This document shows positions 1 to 6,007 of a stretch of DNA of 8,244 nt, piece by piece (within the stretch, counting starts at the first letter, position 1; each line of letters starts with the position of its first letter). This stretch comes from Deltaproteobacteria bacterium (GTDB lineage: Bacteria; Desulfobacterota; GWC2-55-46; JADFVP01). The notes under the pieces were generated by a model, which saw nothing but the letters and a program-made list of their open reading frames with translations, made no database searches and had not been told where the DNA came from. The stretch is from the NCBI GenBank assembly GCA_024275855.1, contig JAJRYL010000386.1:1-8244 (forward strand), in the 5' to 3' direction. The position numbers were made by a program, and so were the translations under genes.

Positions 1-150
1 GTTATGACGCTGCTGCCGGGCGATGTTATCGCCACGGGAACCCCTTCCGGCATCGGCAAGATGAAACCGGGTAATACTATAGAGGTTCGCATAGCGGGTA
101 TAGGCAGCTTGTTTAACAGCGTTGTGCCGCGACAACCGGTTGCGGTTTAA
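1..150 (+). CDS. Fumarylacetoacetate hydrolase (FAH) family protein, C-terminal end (partial)
   Basis: Frame 1 is open from the window edge to a TAA at 148-150, giving 49 residues; the start lies upstream. The visible part begins [20 protein letters not shown] and continues with [20 protein letters not shown]. This is the closing segment of the FAH fold: the [13 protein letters not shown] stretch borders the active site and is followed by the G(D/N)xIEVxIxGIGxLxN strand pair. Known members are metal-dependent hydrolases, decarboxylases or tautomerases of small keto acids such as fumarylpyruvate, 5-carboxymethyl-2-hydroxymuconate or oxaloacetate. The metal-binding Glu/Asp residues are outside the window, so the substrate cannot be narrowed. 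The stop codon lies inside the first, degenerate unit of the repeat array that follows. Confidence 0.88.
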   Translation, partial: VMTLLPGDVIATGTPSGIGKMKPGNTIEVRIAGIGSLFNSVVPRQPVAV

Positions 151-392
151 AAGTAAATTTTACTGTTTGCGTAAAAGTGTGGAGACGTTAAAAAGCTATA
201 CTGTTTGCGTAAAAGTAAAAGAGGTTTTAAGTAAGTTATACTGTTTGCGTAAAAGTGCGGAGACGTTAAAAAGTTTTGCTGTTTGAGCAAAATAGAAAGG
301 TTTTAAAAAAGTCTTGCTGTCTGAGTAAAAGCAAAAAAGGTTTTAAGTTTGTTTAGCTGTTTGAGCATAAATGAAAGATGGTTCCAAGGAGG
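141..392 (+). repeat. Tandem repeat array, 38/40-base units, between the FAH gene and dapL
   Basis: Five full units start with CTGTTTGCG or CTGTYTGAG: 163-200 (38 bases), 201-240 (40), 241-278 (38), 279-316 (38) and 317-356 (40). A sixth, degenerate unit begins at 357 and runs into the dapL ribosome binding site (AAGGAGG, 386-392). Units 1 and 3 share a GGAGACGTTAAAAAG tail (type A). Unit 2 and, more loosely, units 4 and 5 carry an A-rich stretch followed by GGTTTTAA (type B). Units 1-3 have TTTGCG at the front, units 4-6 have TGAG. The tail of the FAH gene with its stop codon (about 143-160) resembles the type B tail, so the array seems to begin inside that gene's end. The gap holds no gene. 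The TATACT hexamers at 197-202 and 237-242 resemble -10 boxes but lack a well-placed -35. Confidence 0.9.
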
Positions 393-401
393 TAGTAAGT
401 A

Positions 402-1637
402 ATGTCGGATGAATTTATTCAGTCTCTTTTCGCTAAACGTATCGGGGGAGAGTCTTTCGGTAAAGATACCAGGGTCTACAAGTTCGAGAAGATAAAGAGG
501 GCCAAGGCCGAGGCGAAGAAGACCCACCCCAATGTCGAGCTTCTCGATTTCGGCGTAGGAGAGCCGGACGAGATGGCGCTGCCGCTTGTTGTCGAGGCGT
601 TAAAGCACGAGTGCGCTAAATCCGAGAACAGAGGGTATGCCGATAACGGAATAGACGAGCTGAAGCGCGCGGTGGTTACCTACATGAGCGCTGTTTTCGG
701 CGTAAGCGGCATAGACTCGTCTACCGAGGTTATTCATTCGATAGGTTCGAAACCGGCGCTCGCCATGCTGCCGAGCGTCTTTATAAACCCCGGCGACGTT
801 ACGCTAATGACCACGCCCGGCTATCCGGTTATAGCTACGCATACCGTCTGGAACGGCGGCAGGGTAGTCAACCTGCCCCTTAAGCAGGAGAACGGTTTTC
901 TGCCCGATCTTGGCGCCATAAGCGCTAAAGACAGAAAGGCCGCGAAGCTGCTCTACCTCAATTACCCTAACAACCCGACAGGGGCTGTGGCAACGCCGGA
1001 GTTCTTCGCCTCTGTCGTGGAGTTTGCTAAAGAGAACAACATAATAGTGGTGCAGGACGCGGCTTACGCCGCCCTTACGTTTAACGGAAAGCCGCTCAGT
1101 TTTCTCTCGACTCCCGGGGCTAAAGACGTAGGTGTGGAGATACACTCGTTCTCAAAGGCGTATAATATGACCGGCTGGAGGCTTGCCTTTCTGGTCGGCT
1201 CTCCTCTGGTTATAAGCGGTTTCGCCAATGTAAAAGACAACTTCGACTCCGGCCAGTTTATAGCTATTCAGAAGGCGGGCGTGTATGCGCTCAACCACCC
1301 TGAGATTACGGAAAAGATAGGCGCCAAGTACAGGCGCAGGCTTGCGCTTATGGTCGATGTACTGAATCAATGCGGCTTTAGCGCTGTTATGCCCGGCGGT
1401 TCTTTCTACCTGTATGTAAACGCGCCTAAAAGGGCCAAGCGCAAAGTAGAGTTTTCGAACGCTGAAGAGGCCTCTGAATTTCTCATAAAAGAGGCCCGGA
1501 TATCCACGGTGCCGTGGGACGACGTAGGTAGTTTTCTCCGTTTTTCAGCTACCTTCGCGGCAAGCGGCAATGCGGCCGAGGTAAAGGCGGTGGATGAAAT
1601 GAAAGACCGCTTGATGGCGCTTAACCTTGAGTTTTAA
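402..1637 (+). CDS. dapL: LL-diaminopimelate aminotransferase (PLP-dependent, DapL type)
   Basis: The 411-residue protein is a fold-type I aminotransferase of the size expected for DapL. DapL converts tetrahydrodipicolinate directly to LL-2,6-diaminopimelate using glutamate, by-passing the succinylated or acetylated DAP intermediates on the way to lysine and peptidoglycan; it is cytosolic. Visible motifs are GVGEPD (51-56), GYADNGI (78-84), NYPNNPTG (187-194), the PLP-contacting Asp219 in QDAAY, and SFSKAYNMTGWR (249-260), which holds the Schiff-base Lys252. Arg380 in FLRFSAT is the likely carboxylate-binding arginine. The style is closer to bacterial/archaeal DapL2 proteins than to the plant/chlamydial group, and another class I/II aminotransferase specificity is not excluded. 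ATG 402 is supported by AAGGAGG nine bases upstream. folK follows after 43 bases. Confidence 0.82.
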   Translation: MSDEFIQSLFAKRIGGESFGKDTRVYKFEKIKRAKAEAKKTHPNVELLDFGVGEPDEMALPLVVEALKHECAKSENRGYADNGIDELKRAVVTYMSAVFGVSGIDSSTEVIHSIGSKPALAMLPSVFINPGDVTLMTTPGYPVIATHTVWNGGRVVNLPLKQENGFLPDLGAISAKDRKAAKLLYLNYPNNPTGAVATPEFFASVVEFAKENNIIVVQDAAYAALTFNGKPLSFLSTPGAKDVGVEIHSFSKAYNMTGWRLAFLVGSPLVISGFANVKDNFDSGQFIAIQKAGVYALNHPEITEKIGAKYRRRLALMVDVLNQCGFSAVMPGGSFYLYVNAPKRAKRKVEFSNAEEASEFLIKEARISTVPWDDVGSFLRFSATFAASGNAAEVKAVDEMKDRLMALNLEF

Positions 1638-1680
1638 CAGTCCGCTTCCGGTAGAATAAAGTAAGAGAGTGTAGAAGCTG

Positions 1681-2172
1681 ATGGATTCAGTATTTATCTC
1701 GATAGGCTCTAACCGCGGCAACAGACCCGCTATCTGCAAAGAGGCCGTCTGCCGCATAGACTCGTTGAAGAGCGTAACCGTGGTCTCTAAAAGCGCGCTT
1801 TACGAAACCGAGCCGGTCGGCCTTATAGCGCAGGGCAGGTTTATAAACTGCGTGATCGGGTTATCTACCGGCAGAAGCCCTTTAGAGCTGCTTCGCGACC
1901 TTAAGAATATAGAGATGGAGCTTGGCAGGGTAAAGGCTAAACGGTGGGGCTCGCGGCTGATAGACCTCGACATAATCTTTTACGGTAACGAGGCCGTAGA
2001 TGTCGAAGGGTTGTGCGTGCCGCACAGAGAGGCTGTAAACAGGGCCTTCGTGCTTCTTCCGATGGCTGAAATCGCAGGTGACTTTATTCACCCACGGCTT
2101 GGGCTTTCCATCTCCGAGCTTGCCTCGAAGGTGCCCGGCACCGAAGGTGTGAAACGGTACGAGCAAGAGTAA
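1681..2172 (+). CDS. folK: 2-amino-4-hydroxy-6-hydroxymethyldihydropteridine diphosphokinase (HPPK)
   Basis: The 163-residue protein matches HPPK in length and motif order. HPPK transfers pyrophosphate from ATP to 6-hydroxymethyl-7,8-dihydropterin, the step before dihydropteroate synthase in folate synthesis. The N-terminal strand FISIGSNRGNR (5-15) is followed by YETEPVG (41-47), the FINCVIGLST strand (54-63) and the HPPK signature RWGSRLIDLDII (88-99), in which Asp95 and Asp97 are the expected Mg-ATP ligands. The closing VPHREAVNRAFVLLPMAEI (113-131) is also typical. The ATG at 1681 lies 43 bases after dapL with only a weak purine-rich stretch upstream, which suggests transcription from the dapL side. 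The gene ends one base before the start of the next. Confidence 0.95.
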   Translation: MDSVFISIGSNRGNRPAICKEAVCRIDSLKSVTVVSKSALYETEPVGLIAQGRFINCVIGLSTGRSPLELLRDLKNIEMELGRVKAKRWGSRLIDLDIIFYGNEAVDVEGLCVPHREAVNRAFVLLPMAEIAGDFIHPRLGLSISELASKVPGTEGVKRYEQE

Positions 2173-2173
2173 A

Positions 2174-2491
2174 ATGAAACTTATATTTCTACTGCTGATA
2201 GCCTACCTCGGTTACTTTGTTCTAAAAAGCCTCGCTATGAAGAACAGGGCCGGAAGGCCGGGCGGACAAGAGCATGCCTCTTCGCGAAGGTACTCTGTTT
2301 CGAACGAAGAGAGGGGCGGAACAGGCAACCGGACCGCCGGAGGGCCGGGTTCCGCGGACCCCGGAGAGGAGATGGTGTTCGACCCCGTCTGTTCGAGTTA
2401 CGTGCCTATGTCCATTGCCGTCAAAAAGGGTACGGGAAGCTCTGCCGTCTACTTCTGCAGTGAAGAGTGCCGGGACAAACATCAGGGCTGA
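2174..2491 (+). CDS. Small membrane-anchored PP0621-like protein with a Cys-rich YHS/TRASH-like tail
   Basis: The 105-residue protein starts with a hydrophobic segment (about 3-20, LIFLLLIAYLGYFVLKSL) likely to act as a signal anchor. Residues 22-66 form a low-complexity linker rich in Gly, Arg, Ser and Glu. The tail has FDPVCSSYVP (69-78) and VYFCSEECRDK (92-102). Cys73, Cys95 and Cys99 give the Cys-x(n)-Cys-x3-Cys layout of YHS/TRASH-type metal-binding tails. This architecture matches small proteins labelled PP0621 family, whose function is not established. The start codon sits one base after the folK stop with no strong ribosome binding site, which points to translational coupling. A metal-binding or metal-sensing role is inference. 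Confidence 0.8.
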   Translation: MKLIFLLLIAYLGYFVLKSLAMKNRAGRPGGQEHASSRRYSVSNEERGGTGNRTAGGPGSADPGEEMVFDPVCSSYVPMSIAVKKGTGSSAVYFCSEECRDKHQG

Positions 2492-2619
2492 AATTTGGCG
2501 TTTTTCTTCAAGTTTTTTCTTTTTCAGGCCATTTCGAGCAGTTTAAATTCGTTCTTCTTACATCTTCAATCGTCTCTTTTACACACAATTCGTCGCTCTT
2601 TCAGCTCGTACAAAATCGG

Positions 2620-2648
2620 TTGACGTGTAGCTGATTGGCTGATATTCT
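2620..2648 (+). promoter_or_regulatory. Candidate sigma70-type promoter upstream of the aldolase gene
   Basis: TTGACG (2620-2625, five of six to consensus) and TATTCT (2643-2648, four of six) are separated by exactly 17 bases. The position is in the 272-base gap upstream of the aldolase, implying a transcript start near 2655 and a leader of about 110 bases. The gap is T-rich in its first part (2500-2525). A 9-base inverted repeat has its left arm over the -35 box. Confidence 0.42.
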
Positions 2649-2763
2649 ATTTCTTGGACTATCTTTTTTTCGGGGCCTTTCGCCATTTCACGGCCAAACA
2701 TGCAGATCAACCGATATTTTATTTTGATTTTTTTAAAAAAGAACCTTTTAAGGAGGAAAGCAG

Positions 2764-3567
2764 ATGGATTGGGGAATGAAGAACCGGATATCCAGGATAA
2801 TCAGGCCCGATACCGGCCGCACGGTAATGCTCGCGGTCGACCACGGTTACTTTTTAGGCCCGACGTCAGGGCTTGAGGAGCCGGGTAAAACGGTCGCTCC
2901 GTTGCTCGAATATGCCGATACTCTTATGTTAACCAGAGGCGTGCTGAGGGCATGCGTTGACGCGGGCACTAACGTGCCTATCGTGTTAAGGGTCTCTGGA
3001 GGTACAAGCGTACTGAAAGACGACCTGTCGAACGAGGGACTTACCGTATCGATGAACGACGCCCTCAGACTAAATGTTTCGGGCGTAGCGCTCTCGATCT
3101 TTGTCGGGTCCGAAAACGAACGGCAGACCCTTCTCAGCATGGCCGACCTTGTAGACGAAGCGCAGGAGTGCGGCATGCCCGTGCTTGCCGTAACAGCGGT
3201 AGGTAAAGAGATGGTGCGCGACTCGCGTTACCTCGGGCTTGCCTGTAGAATATCAGCCGAGCTTGGCGCGCACATCGTAAAGACCTATTATTGCGACGAT
3301 TTCGAGAAGGTAGTGCGTAACTGTCCTGTGCCCATAGTGATAGCCGGCGGTAAAAAGATACCTGAAAAAGAGGCGCTTGAGCTTGCGGCTAACGCCATAA
3401 AACGTGGCGCTGTAGGGGTTGACATGGGGCGTAACATCTTCCAGAGCGACCACCCCGTGCCGATGATAAAGGCCGTGCGCGAGGTGGTGCACAATGACAT
3501 GGACGCGGCTACCGCGTACGATATGTTCACTACGCTCGCGAACGAGACGGTAAAAGCAGGCGCCTGA
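2764..3567 (+). CDS. DhnA-family class I aldolase, LsrF-like (3-hydroxy-5-phosphonooxypentane-2,4-dione thiolase-like)
   Basis: The 267-residue protein has the layout of LsrF and archaeal-type class I aldolases (DhnA/DeoC-LacD barrel). Landmarks are LAVDHGYFLGPT (23-34, with the conserved Asp26-His27), LTRGVL (56-61), LRVSGGTS (75-82), the Schiff-base motif HIVKTYY (170-176), the phosphate-binding IAGGKK (193-198) and GVDMGRNIFQSDHP (218-231). Lys173 aligns with Lys203, the catalytic lysine of E. coli LsrF. These enzymes work on phosphorylated small carbohydrates by way of a lysine imine. The protein lacks about 24 residues at the N terminus compared with E. coli LsrF (291 residues). No AI-2 transport or kinase genes (lsrACDBGK) are nearby, so autoinducer processing is unlikely here and another sugar phosphate is the more probable substrate. 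ATG 2764 has AAGGAGG seven bases upstream; Met5 is a less well placed alternative. Confidence 0.85.
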   Translation: MDWGMKNRISRIIRPDTGRTVMLAVDHGYFLGPTSGLEEPGKTVAPLLEYADTLMLTRGVLRACVDAGTNVPIVLRVSGGTSVLKDDLSNEGLTVSMNDALRLNVSGVALSIFVGSENERQTLLSMADLVDEAQECGMPVLAVTAVGKEMVRDSRYLGLACRISAELGAHIVKTYYCDDFEKVVRNCPVPIVIAGGKKIPEKEALELAANAIKRGAVGVDMGRNIFQSDHPVPMIKAVREVVHNDMDAATAYDMFTTLANETVKAGA

Positions 3568-3588
3568 CCTTACCGCGTTAGCGGTTGC

Positions 3589-3602
3589 AACGTGGCCACG
3601 TT
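3589..3602. promoter_or_regulatory. Perfect 14-base palindrome in the aldolase-dehydrogenase gap
   Basis: AACGTGGCCACGTT equals its own reverse complement. It lies 22 bases after the aldolase stop and 68 bases before the dehydrogenase start. No T tract follows, so it is not an intrinsic terminator; a dyad operator is the more likely reading. A small 5-base-pair hairpin (ACCGC 3572-3576, GCGGT 3581-3585) stands just before it. The binding factor is unknown. Confidence 0.35.
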
Positions 3603-3669
3603 TGTCGATTCCGTAAAAAACAGCAGGCGCTCAAGCTTTTAAATCTCAAAGGGCGGAAAGAGAAGTTAG

Positions 3670-4689
3670 TTGAAAGCAGCGGTCTATTACAACAATAACG
3701 ATGTGCGTGTAGAGGAGGTGCCGAGGCCGGTAATAGGCCGGGGCGAGCTGCTTCTAAAGGTCATTTCGAGCGGAATCTGCGGCAGCGACGTTATGGAGTG
3801 GTACCGCATAAAAAAGGCGCCGATCGTGCTCGGCCACGAGGTAGCCGGAGTTGTAGAGCAGGTTGGCGAAGGCGTAGAGAGGTTTAAAACCGGAGACCGT
3901 GTAACCGTTGCCCACCATGTGCCGTGCAATACGTGCCGGTACTGCCTTATGGGCGAGCACTCTGTCTGCGATACGCTAAGAAGCACCAACTTCGACCCCG
4001 GCGGTTTTGCCCAGTACGTGCGTGTTCCGTCGATTAACGTAGACAGGGGTACTTTTCTGCTGCCAGACTCCGTAAGCCTTGAAGAGGCTACTTTTGCCGA
4101 ACCGCTCGGTTGCGTCTTTCGCGGGCTTACCCGCGCAGGCATGTCTGCCGGAAAAAGCGTGCTTGTAATTGGCGCCGGAATGTCCGGTCTTCTGCATATA
4201 AGGCTCGCTCGCGCGCTTGGCGCAACAGAGGTTATGGCGACCGATATAAGCGAGTTTAAAAAAGAGGCGGCACGGGCATCCGGAGCCGACCTTGTTATAG
4301 ACGCTACTGAAGACGTGCCGGCTCTTGTTAAGAAATTTACGGGCGGGCGCGGCGCCGACATTGTGGTGCTCTGCGCCCCTGTAGACTCCGCTATAGATCA
4401 GGCGTTCGCGAGTGTAGACAGGGCGGGTACCATACTTCTGTTCGCGCCCAAGGAGCCGGGCGCTACCTATCCGGTCGATCTGTTCGAGTTATGGAAGAAC
4501 AATATTACGCTTGTAAATTCTTACGCCTCTCCTCCTGCCGATACTCTCGCCGCCCTTGAGTTGATAGAATTCAAGAGGGTAGAGGTTGCCGACCTTGTAA
4601 CGGACCGTCTGCCGCTCGAACGCGCCTTAGACGCCTTTAAACTCGTCTGCTCCGGCGGCAGAAGTTTAAAAGTGGTTTTAGAGCCGTAA
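3670..4689 (+). CDS. Zinc-dependent medium-chain alcohol dehydrogenase (sorbitol/threonine dehydrogenase-like)
   Basis: The 339-residue protein is a complete medium-chain dehydrogenase. The catalytic-zinc ligands are visible as Cys37 in GICGSD, His56-Glu57 in LGHE and Glu144 in FAEPLG. The structural zinc knuckle is Cys86, Cys89, Cys92 and Cys100. The nucleotide-binding loop is VIGAGMSG (166-173), and Asp192 at the end of the second strand (TDIS) favours NAD over NADP. Such enzymes oxidise polyols, secondary alcohols or threonine in the cytosol. The substrate cannot be assigned. The start is TTG at 3670, giving the usual KAAVYY N terminus, with a purine-rich stretch (3656-3665) as a weak ribosome site. 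It follows the aldolase by 102 bases, so joint action on a sugar-derived metabolite is plausible but inferred. Confidence 0.9.
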   Translation: MKAAVYYNNNDVRVEEVPRPVIGRGELLLKVISSGICGSDVMEWYRIKKAPIVLGHEVAGVVEQVGEGVERFKTGDRVTVAHHVPCNTCRYCLMGEHSVCDTLRSTNFDPGGFAQYVRVPSINVDRGTFLLPDSVSLEEATFAEPLGCVFRGLTRAGMSAGKSVLVIGAGMSGLLHIRLARALGATEVMATDISEFKKEAARASGADLVIDATEDVPALVKKFTGGRGADIVVLCAPVDSAIDQAFASVDRAGTILLFAPKEPGATYPVDLFELWKNNITLVNSYASPPADTLAALELIEFKRVEVADLVTDRLPLERALDAFKLVCSGGRSLKVVLEP

Positions 4690-4850
4690 CGTAACACAAG
4701 GTTCCGGGTTTATGTCCGCCGGGTTATAAGTGCTGGAATATGCAGGCGGTTTTAGAGCCGTAAAGTAAGGGTTCGGTCTCTGTCTCTTTGAGTTTGAAGG
4801 TTAGCGGTAGCGGTAAAGACTGCACGTGGTTATATATCCGCAAAGTAAGT
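4672..4850 (+). repeat. Three imperfect direct repeats seeded by the 3' end of the dehydrogenase gene
   Basis: The last codons and stop of the dehydrogenase, GGTTTTAGAGCCGTAA (4674-4689), recur exactly at 4748-4763 in the gap. A decayed third copy (GGTTATATATCCGCAAAGTAAG) lies at 4828-4849. The spacings are 74 and 80 bases. Copies two and three share a TGCA(G/C)G lead-in and an AAAGTAAG tail. Between them is a shorter duplication, CCGGGTTTAT (4704-4713) and CCGGGTTATA (4719-4728). The 215-base gap shows no coding sequence and no clear promoter or terminator. Confidence 0.75.
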
Positions 4851-4904
4851 TCCAGATAACGAGGTTACAGCCTCAACTTTTTTTTAAGGAGCGTCTCTGT
4901 TCTA

Positions 4905-5774
4905 TTGGAAAAGTACGGTATAATAATAAAGGCGGGCAGCGCAGAGGCGGCAAAACTCGGTTGCAAGGTAGCCGGTTGGCTTAAGTCCAAAGGTTATGAG
5001 GTCTTTGCCGAAGATACAACCGGTGGCGCTGTAAAACCCGCAGAAGAACTGACGCCTGTGAAGCTTGGCGTTATGGTAGACAAGCTGGTGGTGCTTGGCG
5101 GAGACGGCACCATGCTGCATGCCGCGCGACTGCTCAACGGCAGAAAGGTGCCCATATTCGGGGTCAACATGGGCGGGCTCGGTTTTATGACCGCGGTTAC
5201 CGTTGACGAGGCCATGCCGCTGCTCGAAAGCGTTGTCGCCGGTATGTTTGAGACAGAAGAGCGGATGATGCTCTCGGTAGAGCATTATCGGGACGATAAA
5301 CTGCTCTCGACACACAAGGTTTTAAACGACGCTGTTATTAAAAGCACGCACGCGCGCCTTATCAGGGTAGAGACGCGCATAAACCGCGAATACGTTACGA
5401 CTTACAGGGCCGACGGCCTTATAGTGGCGACTCCGACAGGTTCTACCGCGTACTCGCTCTCTTCCGCCGGGCCTATCCTTTACCCGACCATCCATTCTAT
5501 AATAGTCGTTCCTATCTGTCCGTTCAACCTGAGCAACCGTCCCGTTGTTATACCCGACTGGATGAGCATAGATATTAAAGTCTGCGCCGGACAGGAGAAT
5601 ATAGGGCTGATGCTCGACGGCCATGTTGATATTGATATCCAATGCGACGACGTTATATGCATAAAGAGGGCGGTTGATTCGTCGGTTCATCTCGTTAAGT
5701 ACGAAGGCAAGAGTTACTTCGAAATTCTTAGAGAGAGGCTGATGTGGGAGGTTAAGGTAGATGAGGACAGCTAA
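4905..5774 (+). CDS. nadK: NAD kinase (ATP:NAD 2'-phosphotransferase)
   Basis: The 289-residue protein has the standard NAD kinase layout. The enzyme phosphorylates NAD to NADP in the cytosol, usually as an oligomer. The nucleotide-binding LVVLGGDGTMLHAAR (61-75) holds the GGDGT signature, followed by GVNMGGLGFM (86-95). LNDAVI (140-145) contains the Asn-Asp pair, the variant of the common NE motif. TPTGSTAYSLS (177-187) is the conserved NAD-contacting loop. The C-terminal LDGH (237-240) strand is also as expected. The start is TTG at 4905. AAGGAG at 4886-4891 is the only good ribosome site but leaves a long 13-base spacer; no other start codon in frame lies between. recN follows after 233 bases, an arrangement also common in deltaproteobacteria-like genomes. 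Confidence 0.95.
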   Translation: MEKYGIIIKAGSAEAAKLGCKVAGWLKSKGYEVFAEDTTGGAVKPAEELTPVKLGVMVDKLVVLGGDGTMLHAARLLNGRKVPIFGVNMGGLGFMTAVTVDEAMPLLESVVAGMFETEERMMLSVEHYRDDKLLSTHKVLNDAVIKSTHARLIRVETRINREYVTTYRADGLIVATPTGSTAYSLSSAGPILYPTIHSIIVVPICPFNLSNRPVVIPDWMSIDIKVCAGQENIGLMLDGHVDIDIQCDDVICIKRAVDSSVHLVKYEGKSYFEILRERLMWEVKVDEDS

Positions 5775-5842
5775 GCCCTAACCTCTTTAACCTCTCTTCA
5801 GGGTATCTACTGATACTTCGTGCATGAATTGTCCGGAGACGA

Positions 5843-5870
5843 AAAAGAAAGAGATGTTCTTCTTTCTTTT
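5843..5870 (+). terminator. AT-rich perfect hairpin after nadK, possible weak terminator
   Basis: AAAAGAAAGA (5843-5852) and TCTTTCTTTT (5861-5870) are exact inverted copies around an 8-base loop, and the right arm itself ends in a T run. The stem has few G-C pairs, so it would be a poor intrinsic terminator. A second hairpin lies further on (GGAGGCC 5924-5930 with GGCCTTC 5942-5948, one G-U pair), followed by TTT. The gap holds no gene. TAAAAT at 5895-5900 resembles a -10 box without a matching -35. Confidence 0.25.
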
Positions 5871-6007
5871 ATCTTTTCCTGAGGTTGCGGTTATTAAAAT
5901 GGCTACATTTTTCTGTGCCGCACGGAGGCCCGAATAGAACAGGCCTTCTTTGGAACTCACGCCAATGGCCCGGATAACCCGGAGCCGGTTATTACAAAAA
6001 AAGCCAA

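Noticed and set aside
163..400. CRISPR array or phage-type repeats
   Set aside because: The units are contiguous and divergent, with no constant repeat alternating with unique spacers, and no cas genes are present.
151..401. Lysine riboswitch or attenuator before dapL
   Set aside because: The leader is composed of tandem repeats and shows none of the conserved helices of a lysine riboswitch, nor a leader peptide with terminator.
2274..2546. 90-residue + strand reading frame overlapping the PP0621-like gene
   Set aside because: It is an out-of-frame shadow with arginine/proline-rich low-complexity content, no ribosome site and no recognisable domain; the other frame has a clear anchor and Cys motif.
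2764..3567. Autoinducer-2 (lsr) operon
   Set aside because: Only an LsrF-like aldolase is present; none of the transporter, kinase or regulator genes flank it.
3687..4361. 224-residue minus-strand reading frame
   Set aside because: It lies wholly opposite the dehydrogenase, which has complete zinc and nucleotide motifs. The minus frame is Ser/Thr/Pro/Arg-rich without domain features.
5899..5937. 12-codon ORF in the nadK-recN gap
   Set aside because: There is no ribosome site and the length is within random expectation.
5775..6007. LexA/SOS box upstream of recN
   Set aside because: I looked for CTGT-N8-ACAG, GAAC-N4-GTTC and the Geobacter GGTT-type box and found no convincing match, although recN is often SOS-controlled.
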